This document shows positions 58,306-64,000 of a stretch of DNA of 64,000 nt, piece by piece. Positions within the stretch are counted from its first letter, which is position 1; every line of letters starts with the position of its first letter. Below the pieces are notes generated by a model, which searched no databases, was not told the origin of the DNA, and saw only the letters and a program-made list of their open reading frames with translations. The DNA lies in IMG/VR virus record IMGVR_UViG_3300021371_000010, positions 1-64,000 of that record. One strand, written 5' to 3'. Source of the DNA: a virus. A program made the translations under genes and the position numbers.

Positions 58306-58577
58306 GTCTGTTATCAATAGTTAACGAGTTCGATCTTTTTAGATACAAACAAAACGGAAAATCATACGAAGGTTTCGTAAAGAAAGTGGGCAATGATTTC
58401 ATAGAAGGAAGATTCTTTGAGACAGACCAATACAGTCTGAGAAAAGGAGACTTCTTTGATACAACAATTCTTCTAGAATCTTTTGAAGGTCTAGAAATGG
58501 AATGGTGGTTTGATGGACAAGGTTGCGACAACTCTGCAATTGGTGTAAGTGGTTGTTGGGAAACTTTTTTAAATTAA
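58302..58577 (+). CDS. Small early protein of unknown function
   Basis: The 91-residue product starts at a GTG that overlaps the upstream stop. LFRYKQNGKSYEGFVKKVGN and DFIEGRFFETDQYSLRKGDF form alternating strands, ending with aromatic MEWWFDGQGCDNSAIGVSGC. A small beta-barrel-like fold is plausible. It is co-transcribed with the upstream gene. Function unknown. Confidence 0.6.
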   Translation: MSLLSIVNEFDLFRYKQNGKSYEGFVKKVGNDFIEGRFFETDQYSLRKGDFFDTTILLESFEGLEMEWWFDGQGCDNSAIGVSGCWETFLN

Positions 58578-58580
58578 ACC

Positions 58581-58610
58581 TTGACAGTAACCCCTACTTT
58601 TTTATATACT
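58581..58610 (+). promoter_or_regulatory. Host sigma70-type early promoter with conserved spacer (copy 2)
   Basis: TTGACA (58581-58586), 18 nt, TATACT (58605-58610). The downstream ATG (58617) lies only 6 nt after the -10 box, at the expected transcription start. Confidence 0.82.
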
Positions 58611-58616
58611 AATCCT

Positions 58617-61007
58617 ATGACTGAGAAACTTAAAAATCAAAAATCAACTCTTGCGAAACTGATGGCGTCAGAAGACATCACAGTTCTTCACAAGAAAATA
58701 CCAACTGCATACTTTGATGTAAAGAACAGGATACTTGCTTGTCCTACTTTCAAAGATGATATTTCACCAGAACTTTATGACTTGTTTATGGGTCACGAAG
58801 TTGGTCATGCATTGAATACACCTTTCGAAGGGTTACATTCTACTCTTAAAGAGAATAGAACTCTCAAGGGTTATCTCAATGTTGTAGAAGATGTCAGAAT
58901 TGAAAGAAAGATTAAAGACAAGTTTGCTGGACTTAGAAAGTCTTTTTATGCCGCATACAATGAATTGATGCAGAGAGACTTCTTTGGAATCAAAGATAGA
59001 AATCTTCAAGAACTTTCATTGATTGACAAGATCAATTTGATCACCAAGTGTGGTTCAAGAGTTTCAATTACACTGACCGATGAAGAGCAGGTGTTCTTAG
59101 ATGCTTCACTTAAGTGTGAGACATGGGAAGATGTTGTTCAAGTTGCTACAGCAATCTATGAGTGGTCAAAAGAAAACGAAACAAGAGACGAATCAGACCA
59201 AGCAATCACTTATCAGTATTCAGATATCGAAGATATCGACGAAGATGAGGACGATTTCGAAGAAGATTATGAAGATGATTTTGGTTCTGATGGCGAAGAG
59301 TCAGACGTAGAGCAAGAGAACTCAGAGCAAGAAGACTCTCTCCCAGACGTTCCTACGGGTACTGGAGACGTTCCAGCGGGTGCTTCTGAAGAGACTGAAG
59401 ACGATGTATCAGAGTCAGAAGAGCAGATTAAACAGACTGGTGGCAAGTTCGGTGGTACTTCTTACGGAATGCATGACGATGAAAATGGTGCTAGAGAATC
59501 ATTGACTGAACATTTTGCTCACAATAATGAAGACCAGTTCATAGATGAGAATGCTTGTATCAAAACTAGCATCGATCTTAAAAAGAACTGGAAGAACATA
59601 GATGATATGTACTACTCTTACACTGAGGTGTTCAACGACTTCGATCAAATGATGGTGATCACTGATGCCGACAAAGCAGATAATTGGAAGTTAAAAAGAA
59701 AACAAGAGTCAATGCAATTTATACCTCTTGCTGGACCTGGTACTAGAAAATATCTACAAGACAAAAACAAAAGTATTGTTGCCCACATGGCAAAAGAGTT
59801 TGAAATGAGACAGACTGCCATGAGATCAGCAAAAGCATTCACTGGTAAAAGTGGTCAACTTGATATGAATAGACTTGCAAAGTATCAGATCATTGAAGAT
59901 GTATTCAAGAGAGTTACTTATTTACCAGACGGAAAGAATCACGGTGTTAACGTGTTACTTGACTGGTCAGGTTCTATCTCTCATGAGATTAAAGACTTGA
60001 TCGAGCAAACTTTCATCTTATCAGAATTCTGTAACAAAGTTCAGATTCCTTTCAGAATCTTCTTGTTCTCAGATTCAATTATGAGAGGTGAAGATTACTG
60101 GTCAAGTGGTGAGGGCAAACTTGTAGAACTTCTTTCAAACGAAATGAGTGGTAAAAAGTACACTAAGGGTTTGAATATTCTTTCTCAAATGTACATGCAC
60201 TTCTGGAAATCTGAAATACTTCAAGGTTGGGAACCTGCTGATTCAGAAGATGTTGAATTATTAAATTCAATATTCAACCTTGACCCAGAAGATGCCTCAT
60301 ATTATGATAAGAGAAATGATCTTAATTATTGTGACTTGGTCCCAAACAACTTCAGACTTGGCGGGACACCTCTTAATCACTGTTTACTAGCAATGAGAAA
60401 GTGGATCCCAGAGTTCAACAGAATGTACGGAATTGAAAAGTCAATCATGACAATTATCACTGATGGTTTCAGTCATGAATCAGACTTGCTCAGACAGTCC
60501 GACGAAGAGTTTGCAGATGCTAAGTCTCAGATGGGTAGTGACTGGATCGGCAGATCAAACATGAAAAGATACTTGATTGATCCTTACACTAACAAGACGT
60601 ATCTTTACCATGAACCAAGTGACTACAACTATGGTGACTGGAACAGAACTGCTAATCTACTTGAGTGGATATCAGAAACTTGTAACGTTACAATCACTGG
60701 TTACTTTGTCTTCAGTAAGAAGAAAGATTTTTCAACTACTACCCACTACATGCCTGGCATTTCTTGGGAAGAGAAAGATGAAATCTGGAAAGCAATGAGA
60801 AAGACTGGTTACGTTTTCAAAACTAAAGGTTACAACAAGTTATTCTTTACTTACAAAAATAACTTAACTGCATCAAGTGATACTGAATTGTCAGACGACT
60901 TGGTCGATGCTAAGAAGTCTAGGTTGACTTCAGCATTTAAAAAGAATCAGAAGTCTAAAGTAACATCTAGATTTCTAACAACTGAGTTCATAAAGGAGAT
61001 AGCATAA
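58617..61007 (+). CDS. CobT-like protein: zincin-type HExxH domain plus VWA domain
   Basis: This 796-residue protein is read from ATG 58617; a longer frame starting at TTG 58581 would begin inside the -35 box. Near the N-terminus is FMGHEVGHALNTPF (HEVGH at 60-64) followed by LNVVEDVRIERKIKDKF, the pattern of gluzincin-like metallopeptidase domains fused to VWA domains and of CobT relatives. Residues about 200-280 are an acidic linker (DEDEDDFEEDYEDDFGSD). The C-terminal VWA domain has the metal-ion motif LLDWSGSISHEIK near residue 447, GGTPLNHCLLAM and ITDGFSHES. VWA proteins of this kind act with MoxR/CobS AAA+ ATPases, one of which is encoded at 61896. Cobalt chelation cannot be assumed. 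Confidence 0.82.
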   Translation: MTEKLKNQKSTLAKLMASEDITVLHKKIPTAYFDVKNRILACPTFKDDISPELYDLFMGHEVGHALNTPFEGLHSTLKENRTLKGYLNVVEDVRIERKIKDKFAGLRKSFYAAYNELMQRDFFGIKDRNLQELSLIDKINLITKCGSRVSITLTDEEQVFLDASLKCETWEDVVQVATAIYEWSKENETRDESDQAITYQYSDIEDIDEDEDDFEEDYEDDFGSDGEESDVEQENSEQEDSLPDVPTGTGDVPAGASEETEDDVSESEEQIKQTGGKFGGTSYGMHDDENGARESLTEHFAHNNEDQFIDENACIKTSIDLKKNWKNIDDMYYSYTEVFNDFDQMMVITDADKADNWKLKRKQESMQFIPLAGPGTRKYLQDKNKSIVAHMAKEFEMRQTAMRSAKAFTGKSGQLDMNRLAKYQIIEDVFKRVTYLPDGKNHGVNVLLDWSGSISHEIKDLIEQTFILSEFCNKVQIPFRIFLFSDSIMRGEDYWSSGEGKLVELLSNEMSGKKYTKGLNILSQMYMHFWKSEILQGWEPADSEDVELLNSIFNLDPEDASYYDKRNDLNYCDLVPNNFRLGGTPLNHCLLAMRKWIPEFNRMYGIEKSIMTIITDGFSHESDLLRQSDEEFADAKSQMGSDWIGRSNMKRYLIDPYTNKTYLYHEPSDYNYGDWNRTANLLEWISETCNVTITGYFVFSKKKDFSTTTHYMPGISWEEKDEIWKAMRKTGYVFKTKGYNKLFFTYKNNLTASSDTELSDDLVDAKKSRLTSAFKKNQKSKVTSRFLTTEFIKEIA

Positions 61008-61279
61008 TGAGAAACTTAGCAATTGATATAACTGAATACGAAAACTTCCCAGATGGTGGCAATGTCGCAAGGAACAAATTTGCTGAAGCAATGGCAAACA
61101 TTGGTCCTGGTCCATGTGTGAAGTTCAACTGTGAGAGGCAACAAGAATGTGCATCTGAAAAAGTTGAATGTAAGGCATTTAGATACTGGGTAAACAATGA
61201 CAGTTACTGGACAAAAAGAAAAGGTGTTAAGACATCAATCAGTGTTGACCTAGGCAGATTAATCAAGGAGATGGAATAA
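61007..61279 (+). CDS. Small four-cysteine protein between CobT-like and CobS-like genes
   Basis: The 90-residue product starts within the stop of the preceding gene (ATAATG) and contains four Cys in PCVKFNCERQQECASEKVEC, spaced C-x4-C-x5-C-x6-C. This could hold zinc or an iron-sulphur cluster. The following FRYWVNNDSYWTKRKG is aromatic and basic. Marine T4-like phages have comparable short Cys proteins in early regions. Function unknown; its place suggests a link with the VWA/AAA+ pair. Confidence 0.6.
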   Translation: MRNLAIDITEYENFPDGGNVARNKFAEAMANIGPGPCVKFNCERQQECASEKVECKAFRYWVNNDSYWTKRKGVKTSISVDLGRLIKEME

Positions 61280-61818
61280 TGACCAAGATAGCACTATCAC
61301 AAATTGGTGAAAAGGGAGAAGCAAAAGCAAGGTGTGTAATGAGGGATATAATTGTCCCATTCAAAATCGTACCTGGTTTAACTGAAGAATCAATCAAGAT
61401 GTGCAAAGCATTCAATGTTGAATACTTAATCGAACTAGCACTAGCAAAGGTCGGAGGGTACAATTTTGTAGATGAATCTGGATTTGATTTTGATGATTAC
61501 TCAGATAGTAAGACTGCAAGTGTGGAACCTAGAGGTGGGGTGTCCATCGGGTCACTCGAAACAAAGATTGGTTCTATAAGAGCAGTGATCTATAATCCAT
61601 TTGAAGATAGGTTAGACTACTTCTTTTTTCCAGTTGATGGGTGGAAAGATTTAGAAGAAGCATCATACGGAAAAGCAAAGCACAAAACAAGAATCAGATC
61701 ATCTTATAATAAGACAACTCAGATGTATTCTAAGTTTGAACCTTATAGATGTAAAGACTTTAAAGAACTGGCAAAAAAAGTTGCCTGTGAAGTAGATGCA
61801 GAAATTATTTTGGGTTAA
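61279..61818 (+). CDS. Hypothetical early protein between CobT-like and CobS-like genes
   Basis: The 179-residue product starts within the preceding stop (ATAATG). MTKIALSQIGEKGEAKARCV; SIGSLETKIGSIRAVIYNPF, EDRLDYFFFPVDGWKDLEEA and RIRSSYNKTTQMYSKFEPYR. The latter part has a strand-rich core with basic and aromatic residues, which may hint at nucleic-acid contact. No motif assigned. A promoter for the CobS-like gene begins just after it. Confidence 0.55.
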   Translation: MTKIALSQIGEKGEAKARCVMRDIIVPFKIVPGLTEESIKMCKAFNVEYLIELALAKVGGYNFVDESGFDFDDYSDSKTASVEPRGGVSIGSLETKIGSIRAVIYNPFEDRLDYFFFPVDGWKDLEEASYGKAKHKTRIRSSYNKTTQMYSKFEPYRCKDFKELAKKVACEVDAEIILG

Positions 61819-61822
61819 GGGG

Positions 61823-61852
61823 TTGACAATGACCCTCACTTTTTGATACCAT
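61823..61852 (+). promoter_or_regulatory. Host sigma70-type early promoter with conserved spacer (copy 3)
   Basis: TTGACA (61823-61828), spacer with CTCACTTTTT, extended -10 TGATACCAT (61844-61852). The -10 hexamer is weaker than in the other copies but is supported by the TG. The next ATG is at 61896 with an AAGGAGA ribosome binding site. Confidence 0.72.
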
Positions 61853-61895
61853 TATAACTGATGAGAAATTTAACGTGTAATTTTAAGGAGACTAT

Positions 61896-63164
61896 ATGAA
61901 AGCACACAATGAGTATAATATAAAAAGATCGTATGACGAATCGGAGTCAGTCATACTTTCTACAGGGAAGAAATTCCACATGACTCCAGATAGGAAAGAA
62001 TTCTTAGCAGAACTTCAATCTGCCTTTCCTGAGCAATCTGTTTTTCTAAAAGAAGATTTAGAAAAACTATCACACACCCCATACTGGGTGAAGTCAACAA
62101 GGTTCCCTTTTGCTTCTGCTGATAAATCGTCATATGATTTGACTATGTTACTTGGTGGTTTGTCACCGACAGCAGTTCAAAATGTGAAACAACCAACGGT
62201 TATTCCAATGACACCAGCACCTGTTTCTAATAACATGCCTGTCGCCGCTCAGACTCAAGCAGTGAATCTGATCGAAGACAATGTAAAAATCATTCCTGAG
62301 AAAATGACTAACTATGTTCCGTTTGGACATTTCAAAGATGTCAAACAGATTATCAAGTCTAAGATTTTCTTCCCAGTCTTTGTGACAGGGTTATCTGGTA
62401 ATGGTAAAACATTGATGATCGAACAAGTATGTGCCCAACTGAAGAGAGAACTCTACAGGGTCAATATCACCATCGAGACTGATGAAGATGATTTGATGGG
62501 TGGTCATACTCTTCAAAATGGTAACATTACTTTCAGAGAAGGTCCTGTTATCAAAGCAATGAGAAAGGGTGCCGTACTCTTGCTCGATGAAGTCGATCTT
62601 GGTTCTAACAAGTTGATGTGTCTACAATCAGTTCTTGAAGGTAAAGGTTATCTAATCAAGAAAACTGGTGAGTGGGTGACACCTGCACCAGGATTTACAA
62701 TTCTTGCGACTGCTAATACAAAGGGTCAAGGTTCAGAAGATGGCAAGTTCATCGGAACTCAGATCATGAACGAGGCGATGCTTGAAAGATTCGCCATCAC
62801 AATGCAACAAGAATATCCACCAGTGTCAACTGAGAAGAGAATTCTTAAGAAAGAAATGGAACTAAGTGGTTCTGTTGATGAAGAGTTCTGTGACAAACTT
62901 GTCGACTGGGCAGACATTATCAGAAAGACCTATTACGAGGGTGCTATCGATGATGTTGTTACTACAAGGAGACTTGTTCACATTGTCAATGCATTCAGAA
63001 TGTTTGACGACAAAATGAAGTCAATCGAAATGTGTATTACAAGATTCGATGAAGAAACTAGAAGTTCCATTCTCGACCTCTACACCAAAGTAGATGCAGG
63101 GGTCGACATGGAAAACCCTCTTGAAGATTCAGAGTCTTCAGAGTATAATGAATACGATGAGTAA
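61896..63164 (+). CDS. cobS: CobS/MoxR-type AAA+ ATPase
   Basis: The 422-residue product has Walker A VTGLSGNGKTLM near residue 165, Walker B AVLLLDEVDLGS, a sensor region ILATANTKGQGSEDGKF, and an arginine-finger-like MLERFAITMQQEYP. The insert DEDDLMGGHTLQNGNITFRE (from about 197) is characteristic of CobS and MoxR proteins. Phage CobS genes are typical of cyanophages and other marine T4-like phages. In bacteria CobS works with CobT in cobalt insertion; here the likely partner is the VWA protein at 58617. The N-terminal 130 residues are phage-specific, with a Pro/Ala/Gln-rich linker. Confidence 0.9.
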   Translation: MKAHNEYNIKRSYDESESVILSTGKKFHMTPDRKEFLAELQSAFPEQSVFLKEDLEKLSHTPYWVKSTRFPFASADKSSYDLTMLLGGLSPTAVQNVKQPTVIPMTPAPVSNNMPVAAQTQAVNLIEDNVKIIPEKMTNYVPFGHFKDVKQIIKSKIFFPVFVTGLSGNGKTLMIEQVCAQLKRELYRVNITIETDEDDLMGGHTLQNGNITFREGPVIKAMRKGAVLLLDEVDLGSNKLMCLQSVLEGKGYLIKKTGEWVTPAPGFTILATANTKGQGSEDGKFIGTQIMNEAMLERFAITMQQEYPPVSTEKRILKKEMELSGSVDEEFCDKLVDWADIIRKTYYEGAIDDVVTTRRLVHIVNAFRMFDDKMKSIEMCITRFDEETRSSILDLYTKVDAGVDMENPLEDSESSEYNEYDE

Positions 63165-63447
63165 TAATATCGACTACAAATATAACGAGGACAAACTCTT
63201 AAACGAGTTTTCCTCTTATATTGATAATACATACGACCAACATTACTCACTAAACAAATACCAGAGTACTGAGTTTATTATTGACTCAGGACATGGTGAA
63301 GGTTTTTGTATCGGCAATATTATGAAATATGCACAAAGATACGGAAAGAAAGGTGGCAAGAATAGAGCAGACTTGTTAAAAGTTTTGCACTATGCCTTGT
63401 TTATGTTACACGTTCACGATAAGGAGACTGAGAATGAAATTAAGTGA
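63157..63447 (+). CDS. DUF3310-like protein (nucleotide kinase-type annotation)
   Basis: This 96-residue protein is read from ATG 63157, overlapping the preceding stop. LNKYQSTEFIIDSGHGEGFC and IGNIMKYAQRYGKKGGKNRA followed by DLLKVLHYALFMLH match the DUF3310 pattern (F..GN..KY..R...K.....DL.K...Y), small helical proteins common in phages and often labelled nucleotide kinase-like without proof. It overlaps gp45 by 14 nt. Confidence 0.78.
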   Translation: MSNNIDYKYNEDKLLNEFSSYIDNTYDQHYSLNKYQSTEFIIDSGHGEGFCIGNIMKYAQRYGKKGGKNRADLLKVLHYALFMLHVHDKETENEIK

Positions 63448-64000
63448 AGAAACAAGAAGTATATTAAAAAACTTCGCAACAATAAATTCGGGTATCAAAG
63501 TTGAGACAGGTTCTCAATTGAAGACTATTTCGAATATGAAAAACATCTTGGCAGTAGCAACTGTTTCAGAAGCATTTGACCAAGGGTTTAGTATATACAA
63601 TCTAGGAGAATTTCTAGGTGCAGTATCATTGCTAGATAATCCAGACTTTGCATTTAACGATGCATCTGCAAGTATCAGTGATGATAATACTAGCATGACT
63701 TACTTCTATGCAAGTGAGGGTATGGTGACATCGCCAGAGAAGATGATTACAATGCCTGATGCAGAGATTAAAGTTGATCTATCATCAACACTACTTGGCG
63801 AATTGCAAAAAGCGGCCAGTGTTTTAGGTGTTAGTGATTTAGTACTACAATCAGATGGTACTAAAATCGAGTTAGTAGTAACTGATAAAAAGAATGCAAC
63901 ATCAAATACATTCAGCAGAATCGTTGGAGAAGGTACAGGTGTTTCATTTACAATGAACTTTAAGATTGATAACTTGAAAGTTCTAGATGGTAATTATGAA
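63434..64000 (+). CDS. gp45: Sliding clamp gp45, 5' part (3' truncated by window)
   Basis: The 189 residues present begin MKLSEETRSILKNFATINSG, close to the T4 gp45 start, then YNLGEFLGAVSLLDNPDFAF and MNFKIDNLKVLDGNYE at the window edge. T4 gp45 is 228 residues, so about 40 residues are missing. The trimeric clamp tethers the DNA polymerase and also activates late transcription with gp55 and gp33. A GGAGA ribosome binding site lies 6 nt before the ATG inside the upstream gene. Confidence 0.94.
   Translation, partial: MKLSEETRSILKNFATINSGIKVETGSQLKTISNMKNILAVATVSEAFDQGFSIYNLGEFLGAVSLLDNPDFAFNDASASISDDNTSMTYFYASEGMVTSPEKMITMPDAEIKVDLSSTLLGELQKAASVLGVSDLVLQSDGTKIELVVTDKKNATSNTFSRIVGEGTGVSFTMNFKIDNLKVLDGNYE

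Noticed and set aside
58581-58616. N-terminal extension of the CobT-like protein from TTG 58581
   Set aside because: The codons are the -35 and -10 boxes of a promoter that has two sequence-related copies nearby; translation there is implausible.
1-64000. tRNA genes, integrase, photosynthesis genes
   Set aside because: I looked for cloverleaf ends and for these protein families and saw none in this window; they may lie elsewhere in the genome.

Overview
The window is a contiguous AT-rich stretch of a T4-superfamily myovirus genome, with every supported gene on the + strand. It opens inside the baseplate wedge gene gp6 and closes inside the sliding clamp gene gp45. The T4 morphogenesis core (gp13-gp14-gp15-gp16-gp17-gp18-gp19-gp20-gp67-like-gp68-like-gp21-gp22-gp23), uvsY, uvsW, the late sigma factor gp55 and gp47/gp46 are all present in the order usual for marine T4-like phages. 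The marine-type accessory genes (CobS/CobT-like pair, peptide deformylase, several 2OG-Fe(II) oxygenases) and the low G+C suggest a SAR11-type pelagiphage or a related marine host. The host is an inference; no tRNA, photosynthesis gene or integrase is visible here.

Layout. 1-13.8 kb: baseplate wedge and large virion proteins (gp6, a gp7-like 1250-aa protein, gp8, and a 2252-aa DUF4815 protein with a Pro/Glu/Asp-rich hinge). 13.75-29.6 kb: a strongly expanded adhesin/tail-fibre region. It has two fibres built from a 'L(T/S)EGSSNLYFTxARA' repeat, several small paralogous fibre proteins, and four Pro/Tyr/Asn/Gln-rich proteins made of 16- and 18-residue repeats, plus one stray amidinotransferase-like enzyme. 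29.6-34.6 kb: a putative modification cassette (glycosyltransferase, an orphan, three 2OG-oxygenase-fold proteins, an orphan). 34.6-48.4 kb: neck, terminase, tail and head genes, with a methyltransferase inserted between the two terminase subunits. 48.4-57.4 kb: tail completion, recombination, late sigma factor and gp46/47. 57.4-64 kb: early-type genes including deformylase, a fifth oxygenase, a zincin-VWA (CobT-like) protein, a MoxR/CobS-type AAA+ ATPase, a DUF3310 protein and the clamp.

Control signals are readable. T4-type late promoters (TATAAATA or one mismatch) precede many virion genes. In five cases the ATG lies only 5-7 nt after the box with no Shine-Dalgarno sequence, suggesting leaderless late mRNAs. 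Three host-sigma70-like early promoters in the last 6 kb share their spacer sequence as well as their boxes. Two intrinsic terminators are clear (23.05 and 48.43 kb).

The most unexpected signal is compositional. By eye over the whole window I found no AGCT, AGCC or GGCT, and only two GCAGC/GCTGC. Related words (AGCA, TGCT, GGCC, GCGGC, GCCGC) are common. The avoidance reshapes alanine codon choice. The most interesting gene-level hypothesis is that the repetitive Pro/Tyr/Asn-rich fibres are hydroxylated and glycosylated by the enzymes encoded immediately downstream. Both need computation or experiment to confirm.
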